This document shows, in pieces, positions 16,585 to 25,275 of a stretch of 64,000 bases of DNA. The notes below the pieces were generated by a model, which did no database searches, was not told the origin of the DNA, and worked only from the letters and a program-made list of their open reading frames with translations. Source of the stretch: Lentibacillus persicus (lineage in GTDB: Bacteria > Bacillota > Bacilli > Bacillales > Amphibacillaceae); assembly GCF_900112705.1 (NCBI RefSeq), contig NZ_FOMR01000007.1:124001-188000 (forward strand). The letters are read 5' to 3'. How positions within the stretch are numbered: the stretch's first letter is position 1; every line of letters begins with the position of its first letter. The translations under genes were made by a program, and so were the position numbers.

Positions 16585-17691
16585 ATGACAAAAACAACTG
16601 AAAAAGCACCATTCCGCGCAGACCACGTTGGGAGCCTATTGCGTCCCCGGAGACTGCACGAAGCAAGACAGGCATTTAAACAAGGTAATCTATCTGCTGA
16701 AGAACTGCGCGAGGTAGAAAACTCAGAAATCAAACGCATTGTTGACAAGCAGATTGAGAGTGGCTTGCAGGCAGTTTCAGACGGGGAATTCCGCCGCACA
16801 TGGTTTCACCTGGATTTCATGGAGCACCTGAACGGATTTGAAGGGTATGTACCTGAAGAAGGTTATGCGTTCAAGGGTGAAGAAGCAGAAAAATACAACG
16901 TTCGGAACAACGGCACCATTTCGTTTAACCAGGACCATCCATTTTTGCAGGACGTCAAAGATTTGATTGCTATTGTCGATGGCCGGTCTGACGTTAAATT
17001 TGCTATCCCTAGCCCCAACATGTTCTTTAACGATGGCATTCGCAACCCGGAAATTTATCCGGACATTGAGAAATACGCAGAAGACATTATCAAAACATAC
17101 CAGGAAGCATTGCAGGCGTTTTATGATGCCGGTCTGCGCTACCTGCAGCTCGATGACGTTTATATTGCGGGACTTGCTGCTGACTCGGTGCCTTGGAATG
17201 AAGACATCGGTGATCAACGTGACTACTTGATTGACCTGGCGGTACGCGTTTTAAACGAAAGCCTGGCTGAAAAGCCCGAGAACCTTACTGTGACGGTTCA
17301 CCTGTGTCGCGGGAATTACCGATCCACCTGGGCATTTGAAGGCGGTTATGACCGCATTGCTCCTAAACTATTTGCAAAAGGCAATGTCGACGGGTTTTTC
17401 CTTGAGTATGATGACGAGCGGTCCGGAAGTTTCAATCCGCTTAAACACATTCCGGAAAACGGACCACGCGTTGTCCTTGGTGTTGTAACTTCCAAATCGG
17501 GTGAACTGGAAGATAAAGATGAGGTCATCAATCGTGTGAAAGGGGCATCTGAAATTGTGCCGCTGGGCCAACTTTGCTTAAGCCCGCAATGCGGATTTGC
17601 CTCCACCCATCATGGCAATGAGCTGACAGAAGAACAGCAATGGGCAAAGTTGAAATTTGTCGTCGATACAGCAAACGAAATTTGGGCTTAA
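16585..17691 (+). CDS. yxjG: Cobalamin-independent methionine synthase family protein (YxjG/YxjH-like)
   Basis: A 368-residue protein equal to the C-terminal catalytic half of MetE, zinc-dependent and probably transferring a methyl group to homocysteine. Visible: FRADHVGSLLRP at the N-terminus, VTVHLCRGNYRSTW (His and Cys zinc ligands) near residue 240, and LSPQCGFASTHHG (third Cys ligand) near residue 335. The methyl donor of short MetE-like proteins is not fixed by sequence. ATG at 16585 follows GAAAGAGGT. The S-box upstream ties it to methionine supply, as for B. subtilis yxjG and yxjH. Confidence 0.88.
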   Translation: MTKTTEKAPFRADHVGSLLRPRRLHEARQAFKQGNLSAEELREVENSEIKRIVDKQIESGLQAVSDGEFRRTWFHLDFMEHLNGFEGYVPEEGYAFKGEEAEKYNVRNNGTISFNQDHPFLQDVKDLIAIVDGRSDVKFAIPSPNMFFNDGIRNPEIYPDIEKYAEDIIKTYQEALQAFYDAGLRYLQLDDVYIAGLAADSVPWNEDIGDQRDYLIDLAVRVLNESLAEKPENLTVTVHLCRGNYRSTWAFEGGYDRIAPKLFAKGNVDGFFLEYDDERSGSFNPLKHIPENGPRVVLGVVTSKSGELEDKDEVINRVKGASEIVPLGQLCLSPQCGFASTHHGNELTEEQQWAKLKFVVDTANEIWA

Positions 17692-17699
17692 TATACAAT

Positions 17700-17741
17700 G
17701 AAGCAGCTTGCAGGAAGAGATTTTGCAAGCTGCTTCTTTTT
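17700..17741 (+). terminator. Terminator of the YxjG-like gene
   Basis: GAAGCAGCTTGCA and TGCAAGCTGCTTC form a perfect 13-bp stem followed by T5. It ends at the stop codon of the convergent ctaG gene. Confidence 0.9.
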
Positions 17742-18618
17742 AGCGTTTCTTTCGACTTTTACGGCGGTTCCGGTCGTTCAATTTAATGACGACACCTTGA
17801 ACAACACGTGTATCTTCATCTACCTTGCCTTCGTTTTCCTCTTCCTGCAGTCCCCATTTTTTAAGCAAATGAAACAAAGCAATGGAATAACACGTAATCT
17901 GGACGAATTTAAGCAATCCCCCGGCAGCCTGCTGATCATAAACAGCGGTTAATGCCGGGATAAGTTCACCTGCAACACCTGTGTAGGTCGTGTACACCGG
18001 ATCCTGTAAAACAAGCAGGAATATACCAATCGGCATAAGAAACAACGTTGTGAAAAATACATACGCCACACGCATAAAATAACTGTGTTCAGCCACTTCA
18101 TCTGACGGCTGAATAATGACCCACCATGTCAGAAAAGCGAATAGAACGATCGCAACTTCATATATAAACTGAAGCAACACATTTCCGCTGACGACATTGA
18201 AAACTGACGGGATCAAATATACCGTAATAAGCCCATTAAAAATAATCGCAAGCGGCCATGGATGTTTGAACATAAAAGCGGCAACTCTCGCCCGCTTATG
18301 ACGCCAGAAAAAGATATTCAAATACGCTTTTGGCAAACTCAGAATAAAAAACGGCACCACTATAAAGGCCATTATCGACAATTGCAAGATAAGTGCACTG
18401 ACCAAATAATCTTCCGCGATAATATCAAAAGGCGAACCTTGTGCAAGATAAAAAAGTGCAACAGCTGTAAAGAAATAGCTCGTTTGTGTCTTTGTCGTAT
18501 GATAATGAGGTGATTTGATAATTGTTCTGACATACCAGAAAGAAAGCATTACAGCAGCTGCAAGTGTCAAAGGGCCAAGCAGCTCATACCATGCATAATT
18601 ACTCAGCAGCATACGCAT
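17740..18618 (-). CDS. ctaG: Cytochrome c oxidase assembly factor CtaG
   Basis: Membrane protein of the caa3-type CtaG family (292 residues, about seven helices), needed for assembly of the caa3 oxidase in Bacillus. YFFTAVALFYLAQGSPFDII and the C-terminal LLKFVQITCYSIALFHLLKK fit the family. The tail is very basic (RNRRKSRKKR), placing it in the cytoplasm. The start at 18618 (MRMLLSNY) has only a modest RBS; the Met at 18612 is possible. No ctaCDEF genes are in the window, so the gene has been separated from the oxidase operon. Confidence 0.83.
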   Translation of the reverse strand: MRMLLSNYAWYELLGPLTLAAAVMLSFWYVRTIIKSPHYHTTKTQTSYFFTAVALFYLAQGSPFDIIAEDYLVSALILQLSIMAFIVVPFFILSLPKAYLNIFFWRHKRARVAAFMFKHPWPLAIIFNGLITVYLIPSVFNVVSGNVLLQFIYEVAIVLFAFLTWWVIIQPSDEVAEHSYFMRVAYVFFTTLFLMPIGIFLLVLQDPVYTTYTGVAGELIPALTAVYDQQAAGGLLKFVQITCYSIALFHLLKKWGLQEEENEGKVDEDTRVVQGVVIKLNDRNRRKSRKKR

Positions 18619-18766
18619 TCTGAATCACCACCATTCCTCCGCCTCCCGGTTATTATTCCTTATAGTTTAACAAATTCTCCTCAATATAGATAGCGAATTG
18701 TCTATAGAGTTAGGCGCTGACAATTCAGATTTCAATCGAGTTTCGGGCCGGCTCGCTCGTTTTTCA

Positions 18767-18797
18767 GCGGAAACCTTGGCAGTGCCAAGGTTTCCGC
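18767..18797. repeat. Perfect palindrome at the glcD 3' end
   Basis: GCGGAAACCTTGGCA and TGCCAAGGTTTCCGC are perfect 15-bp arms around one base, 1 bp past the glcD stop. No T-run follows on either strand, so intrinsic termination is doubtful; it may protect the mRNA 3' end. Confidence 0.7.
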
Positions 18798-18798
18798 T

Positions 18799-20181
18799 TC
18801 ACCCAATTATCTTACCTGGGTTCAGAAGGCCTTCTGGGTCGAGTGCCTGTTTAATTTTTCGCATAACAGCCAGCGCTTCGCCGTGCTCGCGCTTTTGATA
18901 TTTCTGTTTGCCGGTACCGACGCCATGTTCGCCGGTACACGTTCCGCCCCGCTCAAGCGCATAGTTAACGATGCGTTCATTCACACGATTTGCCCGTTCA
19001 ATATCATCGGGATTGTCCGGATCGAGCATCAGCAAAATATGGTAGTTGCCATCGCCGACATGGCCGACAATGCCACCGGAAAGACCGGATTCACCAACAG
19101 CAGCCCGTGCATCTCTGACCGCTCCGGCCAATTCAGATATCGGGACACAAACGTCAGTCACCATCTGCTTTCTCCCCGGATGGTTATGAATAAACGCGTA
19201 GGCAGCATTGTGGCGTGCTTCCCACAACTTGTTGCGGCCGGCGGTTTCCGTTTCAAATTCAATCTGGCGGCAATGCATATCCTGCACAATCTCTTCCATG
19301 AAATCAATATCATGCTTTAAGCCTGCTTCATTGCCGTGCAGCTCAAGAAACAATGTCGGCACTTCGTTGTACGTCGTATCACTATACCGGTTCATTTGCT
19401 TAATTGATTCCTCATCCACCAGTTCAACACGCGCAATCGGTATACCGGCCTGCATGACCGCAATTACCGCATCGACTGCATCATTCACATTCGCAAATTC
19501 AGCCCGTGCCGCCATTATATGTTCAGGAATGCCGATAACTTTCAGCGTCAATTCGGTAAAACAGCCCAGCGTCCCTTCCGAACCGATAAACAGACCATTC
19601 AGATTGTAACCTGACGAGGATTTCGCAGCCATACTGCCGGTATGTATAATCGAGCCATCTGAAGTCACCACTTCCAAATCGCGCACATTATCACGCATGA
19701 TGCCATATTTGACCGATGTTGTGCCGCTTGCATTTGTTGCAGCCATACCGCCCAGCGTCGCATCTGCCCCTGGATCAACTGTAAAAAACAATCCGTATTT
19801 TTTCAATTCTTTTTCCAGCTGTGACCGGGTAACACCAGGCTGGACACGTACAAGAAAATCATCCGCACGCACTTCCAGCACTTTATTCATGTTGGCAAAA
19901 TCGATGACGATGCCCCCGTGTTCAGGGATGACATTTGCCTCAAGACTCGACCCATACCCATACGGCACAACAGGTGTATGAAAGTTATTTGCCAACTTAA
20001 CGATTTCGCTTACTTCTTCCGCATTTTCCGGAAAAACAACTACATCAGGTAGGTGTGGTGTGTGGTAAGATTCATCTGAACTGTGCTGTTCCAGCATTGT
20101 CTCATTAGTCGTGACACGTTCTTTGGACAGTTTCCGTTCCAATTCTTCAACGAGCTGTGTGATTGTTTCGGTTCCCTCCAT
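18799..20181 (-). CDS. glcD: FAD-linked 2-hydroxyacid dehydrogenase (GlcD/D-lactate type)
   Basis: A 460-residue flavoprotein that oxidises D-lactate or glycolate. The PCMH-type FAD domain (about 42-220) has PVVPYGYGSSLEANV and VDPGADATLGGMAATNASGT. The C-terminal FAD-oxidase domain ends with GEHGVGTGKQKY and the family tail DPEGLLNPGKI. ATG at 20181 follows GAAAGGAGAAAA. GlcE/GlcF subunits are absent here, so a stand-alone D-lactate dehydrogenase is more likely than a three-subunit glycolate oxidase. It follows a VOC protein by 15 bp. If that is a glyoxalase, the pair could handle methylglyoxal-derived D-lactate; this is inference. Confidence 0.85.
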   Translation of the reverse strand: MEGTETITQLVEELERKLSKERVTTNETMLEQHSSDESYHTPHLPDVVVFPENAEEVSEIVKLANNFHTPVVPYGYGSSLEANVIPEHGGIVIDFANMNKVLEVRADDFLVRVQPGVTRSQLEKELKKYGLFFTVDPGADATLGGMAATNASGTTSVKYGIMRDNVRDLEVVTSDGSIIHTGSMAAKSSSGYNLNGLFIGSEGTLGCFTELTLKVIGIPEHIMAARAEFANVNDAVDAVIAVMQAGIPIARVELVDEESIKQMNRYSDTTYNEVPTLFLELHGNEAGLKHDIDFMEEIVQDMHCRQIEFETETAGRNKLWEARHNAAYAFIHNHPGRKQMVTDVCVPISELAGAVRDARAAVGESGLSGGIVGHVGDGNYHILLMLDPDNPDDIERANRVNERIVNYALERGGTCTGEHGVGTGKQKYQKREHGEALAVMRKIKQALDPEGLLNPGKIIG

Positions 20182-20196
20182 ATTAATTTTCTCCTT

Positions 20197-20583
20197 TCAT
20201 CGTGCCTCTGAAATCTGTATAAAGTTTCCGCACGTGTCATCAAAAATCGCGAATGTCACAGGGCCTGCTTCAGTCGGCTCCACTGAAAATTTCACTCCAT
20301 GTTCCTTCAAGCGCTCATATTCTGAGGCAATATCATCGACAACAAACGAAGTCATAGGAATGCCTTGCTCATAGATAGCTTGCTGATATGTTTTCGCTGC
20401 GTCATTATCGTTCGGTTCCAAAAGCAGCTGCACGCCATCAGGTTCTTCCGGCGAAACGACGGTCAGCCATTTAAAGTCTCCGGCGGGCATATCCATTTTT
20501 TTCTCAAACCCAAGAACTTCCGTGTAAAATTGCAACGCTTTTTCTTGATCTTCCACAAAAACACTCGTTATTTTAATTCGCAT
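20197..20583 (-). CDS. VOC (glyoxalase/bleomycin resistance) family protein
   Basis: Soluble metal-dependent fold of 128 residues made of two beta-alpha-beta-beta-beta modules: ITSVFVEDQEKALQFYTEVL at the start, VQLLLEPN in the middle and FAIFDDTCGNFIQI at the end. Members range from glyoxalase I to drug-binding proteins, and many are uncharacterised. Glu and Asp candidates for metal binding are present but no assignment is possible. It is directly upstream of, and likely co-transcribed with, the GlcD-type dehydrogenase. Confidence 0.8.
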   Translation of the reverse strand: MRIKITSVFVEDQEKALQFYTEVLGFEKKMDMPAGDFKWLTVVSPEEPDGVQLLLEPNDNDAAKTYQQAIYEQGIPMTSFVVDDIASEYERLKEHGVKFSVEPTEAGPVTFAIFDDTCGNFIQISEAR

Positions 20584-20672
20584 ATCAATTCATCCTCCAT
20601 TCAATTAGGTTCATTATAGCAGTAATATTAAAAAATTTTAATAGAAGGTTGTCTGGTCAGCCATCAAAAATG

Positions 20673-20706
20673 TCTCCACAACCATCCGGGATGGCTATGG
20701 AGACGT
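20673..20706 (-). terminator. Terminator of the hydroxybutyrate operon
   Basis: On the minus strand GTCTCCATAGCCATCC and GGATGGTTGTGGAGAC pair with few mismatches and are followed by ATTTTTG. It lies 11 bp past the permease stop. Confidence 0.85.
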
Positions 20707-20716
20707 ATTAAAAAAC

Positions 20717-22000
20717 TTAGTATATACCGATAGAAGCAATTAGTATCGCTACCGCTGCTGCAATGACCGGAATTAAAACCGCTACGATAAAAATATCTTT
20801 ATAGCTGTCTTTATGTGTCATGCCGGTTATCGCAAACAATGTCAGAACAGCGCCATTATGCGGCAAGGCATCCAAACCGCCGGAAGCCAAAGAAGCAATC
20901 CTGTGAAATGCTTCCGGACTGATGCCTGTGTCCATTGCGATTTCATAATATCTTGACCCAAGTGCTTCAAGTGCTATCCCCAAACCACCTGAAGCTGACC
21001 CGGTAGCCCCTGCCAAAATATTAACCGTTACGGCTTCAGAAATCAGCGGATTGCCGCGGATACCCATCAGCATTTCAGTCAGACGATCAAAACCCGGCAC
21101 GGCCTTGACTACCGTCCCAAATCCTACTGCTGCACTCGTATTAAGAATTGCTAAAACAGATCCACTTGCACCGCTATTGATCGCGCTGACAAACCCTTTG
21201 AATTTCGACAGGTTAAGCAGCATAATCAGAACAATCCCTGAAATAAGAGCTACAATAACATCCCATCCAAATACGTTAAGCGTGATCAAAACCGTCAATA
21301 GTGGTAAAAGTGACAAGATAAAATGAGGTGTCTTCCCCTCTGAATCGAGCACATTTTTATCTTTAGGCTCGGTATACACCTCGCCGTTAGCTTTCAATTT
21401 TTTCTCCCGCCGGCGCAAATAGAGATAACCGCCCACTGCCATTACAATTGTGGCTGTAACCCCCATTATCGGTGCCGCCATGGCATCTGTTCCAAAATGT
21501 TCCATCGGGATCAGGTTTTGTATTTGTGGCGTCCCCGGTACTGCTGTCATCGTAAACGTAAATGCACCAAGTGCGACAGTTGCCGGTATAAGCCTTCTCG
21601 GGATATTTGCCTCTTTAAACATCGTGAGCGCCAGCGGATAAACGGCAAATACAACAACAAATAAACTGACGCCGCCATAGGTAAGTACGGCTGCTGATGC
21701 GAGGACCCCCAAAATCGCCCGTTCTGTCCCAATCAATTTTGTCAGTGCAACCGCAACTGACCTTGCCATCCCGGTGTCTTCCATCAGCTTCCCAAAAATA
21801 GCGCCAAGCATAAAAACCGGAAACCAGCTTTTTGCAAAACCAACTAACCCGCCCATATAGGTGTCTTTATAAGCATCCAGTAAATCAAGCCCTCCGGTAA
21901 GTGCCACTACACCGGCAGCGATGGGTGCTACCCAAAGGATGGACCAGCCTAAATAGGCAAGCCCCATCAGAACGGCAAGACCAAGTATGATACCAATCAT
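20717..22000 (-). CDS. yxjC: GntP-family permease (YxjC-like)
   Basis: Integral membrane proton symporter of 427 residues with about twelve helices, GntP/IT superfamily. AVLTYGGVSLFVVVFAVYPL and ATGSASGGLGIALEALG are conserved loop regions, and ASGGLDALPHNGAVLTL lies near the C-terminus. It is 53 bp downstream of 3-hydroxybutyrate dehydrogenase and behind the same sigma-54 promoter, so D-3-hydroxybutyrate or a related short acid is the likely substrate. In B. subtilis yxjC and yxjF flank scoAB; the CoA-transferase genes are missing here. Confidence 0.8.
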   Translation of the reverse strand: MIGIILGLAVLMGLAYLGWSILWVAPIAAGVVALTGGLDLLDAYKDTYMGGLVGFAKSWFPVFMLGAIFGKLMEDTGMARSVAVALTKLIGTERAILGVLASAAVLTYGGVSLFVVVFAVYPLALTMFKEANIPRRLIPATVALGAFTFTMTAVPGTPQIQNLIPMEHFGTDAMAAPIMGVTATIVMAVGGYLYLRRREKKLKANGEVYTEPKDKNVLDSEGKTPHFILSLLPLLTVLITLNVFGWDVIVALISGIVLIMLLNLSKFKGFVSAINSGASGSVLAILNTSAAVGFGTVVKAVPGFDRLTEMLMGIRGNPLISEAVTVNILAGATGSASGGLGIALEALGSRYYEIAMDTGISPEAFHRIASLASGGLDALPHNGAVLTLFAITGMTHKDSYKDIFIVAVLIPVIAAAVAILIASIGIY

Positions 22001-22053
22001 TATACCCCTCCGTGATCATAAAAAATTATTTATTTATTGCTTTATTTTCCGGT

Positions 22054-22827
22054 TCACTGGGCTGTGTAGCCGCCGTCAAGAACTACTGCCTGACCGGTAA
22101 TCCCCTTTGCTTTGTCGCTTGCAAGATACATCGTATAATCCGCAACTTCCTGCACATCCAGAAGACGTTTTTGCGGCACCAGCGGATACAATACTTCTTC
22201 CAAAACTTTTTCCACTGGAACATTACGGTTTTTGGCTAAATCTTCAAATTGATTGCGTACAAGCGGCGTATCGACATACCCCGGGCACATCGCATTAACC
22301 GTAATACCGTCTTCAGCACCTTCTAAAGCAGCTACTTTAGTCAAGCCAATCACACCGTGTTTCGCACTGTTATAGGCTGCTTTTCCGCCAAAACCTATCA
22401 GTCCGTTGATGGAAGCCATATTGATGATACGACCGGACCCTTGCTGTTTCATAATCGGAAGGACATGCTTCGTGGCCATAAATGGCGCTACCAGCATGAC
22501 TTTCGTTATGCGTTCAAATTTCTCAGTAGGAAAGTCTTCAAGTGAAGCCACATGCTGCAATCCGGCATTGTTGATTAAAACATCCAACCTTCCATAGGTC
22601 TCAACCGTTTGATTAATGGATTGCTTCAAGTCATCTTCATTTGTGACATCACACGTCAGCTCAATACACTCATGGCCCTTGCTTCGAAGTGATTCAGCTG
22701 CTTCCTTCAGTTTTTCGCTATTCATATCAGATAAGGCCACTTTTGCACCGTTTTTGGCAAATTCACCAGCAATTTCATACCCAATACCACTTGCTGCACC
22801 TGTTATAAATACAACTTTATTTTTCAT
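22054..22827 (-). CDS. D-3-hydroxybutyrate dehydrogenase (SDR family)
   Basis: Short-chain dehydrogenase of 257 residues that interconverts 3-hydroxybutyrate and acetoacetate with NAD. The nucleotide motif is TGAASGIGYEIA (about 9-20); catalytic residues are the Ser in NMASINGL and YNSAKHG (Tyr, Lys near 155-159). INNAGLQHVASLEDFP and the C-terminal ITGQAVVLDGGYTAQ are typical of 3HBDH. ATG at 22827 follows an AGGAGG-type RBS. A consensus sigma-54 promoter lies about 96-111 bp upstream. It leads an operon with the permease. Confidence 0.88.
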   Translation of the reverse strand: MKNKVVFITGAASGIGYEIAGEFAKNGAKVALSDMNSEKLKEAAESLRSKGHECIELTCDVTNEDDLKQSINQTVETYGRLDVLINNAGLQHVASLEDFPTEKFERITKVMLVAPFMATKHVLPIMKQQGSGRIINMASINGLIGFGGKAAYNSAKHGVIGLTKVAALEGAEDGITVNAMCPGYVDTPLVRNQFEDLAKNRNVPVEKVLEEVLYPLVPQKRLLDVQEVADYTMYLASDKAKGITGQAVVLDGGYTAQ

Positions 22828-22922
22828 AATTACCTCCTGATTTTTTTAAAGTTTGCAGCGTTATCAAATTTATAAAACGCTTTCATTTTATTTTTAAAAA
22901 CCACCTCCTCAACGATTAATAA

Positions 22923-22938
22923 TGCAAAAAGTATGCCA
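22923..22938 (-). promoter_or_regulatory. Sigma-54 (SigL) -24/-12 promoter
   Basis: On the minus strand TGGCATACTTTTTGCA matches the TGGCAC-N5-TTGCA consensus with correct GG-to-GC spacing. It drives the dehydrogenase-permease operon, and the adjacent gene encodes a sigma-54 activator. Confidence 0.88.
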
Positions 22939-22983
22939 AACCAGAAAAATGATACCGATCTCCGCCATGACCAGGTTTAAATA

Positions 22984-23029
22984 TTAAAAAAAGATTCTTA
23001 GTTCCGGGGTTACGGAATTAAGAATCTTT
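22984..23029 (-). terminator. Terminator of the sigma-54 activator gene
   Basis: AAGATTCTTAATTCCG and CGGAACTAAGAATCTT form a long stem on the minus strand followed by T7. It contains one of the three putative enhancer sites (23002-23018), so this DNA seems to serve both roles. Confidence 0.85.
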
Positions 23030-23096
23030 GTTGGTCAATAGTTACTTATTTAACGGCTTTTCCGGAGTAACGGAATTCATTCCGGAAAATCGGAAT
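23002..23096. promoter_or_regulatory. Three putative enhancer (UAS) sites for the sigma-54 activator
   Basis: TTCCGG-N5-CGGAAT occurs three times: 23002-23018, 23060-23076 and 23080-23096. Each is a dyad (TTCCG...CGGAA). Centres of the last two are 20 bp apart, about two helical turns. They lie about 70 to 170 bp upstream of the sigma-54 promoter, the typical distance for activator binding, and two sit directly behind the activator's stop codon. Confidence 0.75.
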
Positions 23097-23099
23097 ATT

Positions 23100-24464
23100 C
23101 TACAGGCCATATTTATTCAGCTTATCATAAAAGCTGGATTTCCCGATTCCAAGCAACTTTGCAGCTTTTAACTTATCCCCGTCTGTTTGCCGCAATGCGT
23201 TCCGGATCGCCGTTATCTCTGCTTTTTCAAGTATATCTTTAAGGTCATTGGTTTGATAGTTATAATAGGTCTCCACTTGCATATGGTCAGGCAAATCATC
23301 CACTGTAATAACCTCCGAGCTTGACAGATGAACGGCGGACTCTACGACGTTTTCCAACTCTCGCACATTACCCGGCCAGTCATAATGCAGGAAAAAATCG
23401 AGAACTTCCTGCTCAAAATCAGTCACGCGATTGCCGGTGCGGTTTGATATGTTGCGCAAATAATATTTTGCCAGCACACGGATGTCTTCAGGACGCTCGC
23501 GAAGTGGTGGAATGGCTATTTGCACAACATTGATACGATAATAGAGATCTTGGCGGAAATCATCCTGTTCAATCAGTTTTTCCAAAGATTGATTGGTAGC
23601 CGCGACGATTCTGACATCAACCTTCCGGGTTTTTTCTGACCCAATGCGTTCAATTTCTCTTTCCTGAAGAACACGGAGGATTTTAACTTGTGCGTTCAAC
23701 GGCATGTCAGCAATCTCATCAAGGAAAAGCGTTCCGCCATCCGCCATTTCGAATTTGCCCATTTTGCCCTCTTTTTTGGCGCCCGTGAACGCTCCCGCTT
23801 CGTAACCAAACAGTTCTGATTCAAGTAGATGTTCCGGAATGGCAGCACAATTCACTTTTACAAACGGTTGATTGTGCCGCTCGCTCAATTGATGGATACT
23901 GTGGGCGAACAATTCTTTGCCTGTTCCGCTTTCACCCGTCAAAAGTATGGAAACATCTCCAGAAGAGGCTTTAATAATCTTTTCCTTTACTTCATTTAAT
24001 CGAATCGAACTGCCGACAATATCATGAAGTGAGTAGTTGGCCCCTGTTTGATTCCGTAACTGTTTACGATAGTTTTCAAGTTCAAGCAGAAGGTTTTTAA
24101 TATGGGTGTTCATTTGCATCCATTCTTTAGTGTCCCTGTACAACACCGTCCCTACCGCACCGACGACTTTCCCGCCCGAAAAAACCGGTATCCGATTCGC
24201 GATCATATGGTTTCCGCGAATATATTGAAGATCGGCAATCTCTTCCTCACCTGTTTCAACGACGATATGCATTCTTGTATTCTCGATTATCTCTGTCACA
24301 TGTTTTCCAATCGCTTTCTCCCTGTCAACCTCAAGAAACCGGCAATAACTATCATTCAAAAAAGTTACAACGCCATTTTCATCGACAGCTACAAAACAAT
24401 AGTGCGATTTCTCGAAAACGGTTTCAATAATGGCTTCTTTATTTCGCGTTATTGTAGACAGCAT
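23100..24464 (-). CDS. Sigma-54-dependent activator, PAS-AAA-Fis (HbcR-like)
   Basis: Enhancer-binding protein of 454 residues. An N-terminal PAS-type sensor spans about 20-130. The AAA+ domain has Walker A GESGTGKE (about 178), the sigma-54-contacting GAFTGAKK, and Walker B GTLFLDEIADMP. A C-terminal Fis-type helix-turn-helix follows (GDKLKAAKLLGIGKSSFYDK). ATG at 24464 follows AAGGAGCGG. It is divided from its likely targets (3-hydroxybutyrate dehydrogenase and permease) by enhancer sites and a sigma-54 promoter. In B. thuringiensis a sigma-54 activator (HbcR) controls 3-hydroxybutyrate use; orthology is inferred from context. The PAS ligand is unknown. Confidence 0.88.
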   Translation of the reverse strand: MLSTITRNKEAIIETVFEKSHYCFVAVDENGVVTFLNDSYCRFLEVDREKAIGKHVTEIIENTRMHIVVETGEEEIADLQYIRGNHMIANRIPVFSGGKVVGAVGTVLYRDTKEWMQMNTHIKNLLLELENYRKQLRNQTGANYSLHDIVGSSIRLNEVKEKIIKASSGDVSILLTGESGTGKELFAHSIHQLSERHNQPFVKVNCAAIPEHLLESELFGYEAGAFTGAKKEGKMGKFEMADGGTLFLDEIADMPLNAQVKILRVLQEREIERIGSEKTRKVDVRIVAATNQSLEKLIEQDDFRQDLYYRINVVQIAIPPLRERPEDIRVLAKYYLRNISNRTGNRVTDFEQEVLDFFLHYDWPGNVRELENVVESAVHLSSSEVITVDDLPDHMQVETYYNYQTNDLKDILEKAEITAIRNALRQTDGDKLKAAKLLGIGKSSFYDKLNKYGL

Positions 24465-24590
24465 AACGGGCCGCTCCTTAATTCATAAATTTGTCCCTTG
24501 GCTATTATTATACAAAAATTTCAAGCATAGGATAACTGCGTATGGTAAAATCATAGCATTGTTGCCGGATAAACATTTCTTAAAATTGAA

Positions 24591-24692
24591 TTTGGCTCAA
24601 ACTGTCACAGATTTGGCTCAAACTGACGAAAATTTGGCTCAAATTGTCACAAAGTCGGCTCAAGTTCACAAATTTCCCGCTCATAATCGGCT
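24591..24692. repeat. 21-bp-period array E (TTTGGCTCAAACTG motif)
   Basis: Units with core TTTGGCTCAAA start at 24591, 24612 and 24633, then degrade to GTCGGCTCAAG at 24654 and TCCCGCTCATA at 24675. All steps are exactly 21 bp. It lies between the activator gene's upstream region and the csaA stop at 24711. The core is unrelated to arrays at 32.6, 36.7, 42.3, 49.6 or 62.5 kb although the period is the same. Confidence 0.9.
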
Positions 24693-24710
24693 TCTGCCCT
24701 TTTCAAAACT

Positions 24711-25043
24711 TCAGGAAATTCGGGTGCCATTCGCAACAGGCTCGTCGGGCTTCAATAACACGACATCATTCTCTTCCTGTACACCGCCGATCACGAGCAC
24801 TTCGGACTTGAAGCCGCCCACACGCATCGGCGGAAAATTGACGACAGCAATCACCTGGCGTCCTACAAGCGCTTCAGGCTCATATCGCCGGGTGATCTGT
24901 GCTGATGATTGCTTCGTTCCAATAGTTTCTCCAAAATCAATTTCCAGTTTAATCGCAGGCTTTTTCGCCTCCGGAAATGGCTCAGCTTTTAAAACAGTGC
25001 CTATGCGCATGTCCAATTCCATAAAGTCTTCAATCGTTGCCAC
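24711..25043 (-). CDS. csaA: tRNA-binding chaperone-like protein CsaA
   Basis: Single OB-fold tRNA-binding domain of 110 residues, homodimeric in B. subtilis, with reported chaperone and secretion-related activity. IDFGETIGTKQSSAQITRRY and VIAVVNFPPMRVGGFKSEVL are near-invariant in CsaA. I chose the GTG at 25043 (MATIEDFMELDMRIG), which has GGAGGCGATTAGA upstream and matches the family N-terminus; the ATG at 25058 overlaps this RBS. Stand-alone gene, with array E just downstream. Confidence 0.9.
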   Translation of the reverse strand: MATIEDFMELDMRIGTVLKAEPFPEAKKPAIKLEIDFGETIGTKQSSAQITRRYEPEALVGRQVIAVVNFPPMRVGGFKSEVLVIGGVQEENDVVLLKPDEPVANGTRIS

Positions 25044-25162
25044 TCTAATCGCCTCCATCTACTTTTAATATCACTAGACGTTTGATTTCAATTATAACTA
25101 TTTTCGCCAAAAAAGCGCTATTTCCTTCATTTTTTACACAAGTTCACTTCCGAGCTTATAAC

Positions 25163-25192
25163 ATGACAATTAAAGGGGTATCATTGTATAAT
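25163..25192 (+). promoter_or_regulatory. Likely sigma-A promoter of the DUF5392 gene
   Basis: ATGACA (25163-25168) and TATAAT (25187-25192) with an 18-bp spacer lie 84 bp upstream of the gene start. Confidence 0.5.
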
Positions 25193-25275
25193 TAGATTAG
25201 AACAATTTTAATTTGGCAGGCTGATTGCAGCCTCGTAATGATATAAATGATTTATTTGAGGAGCGGATTATCTGT

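Noticed and set aside
18767-18797. Intrinsic terminator of glcD
   Set aside because: The palindrome is perfect but no T-run follows on either strand; kept only as a repeat.
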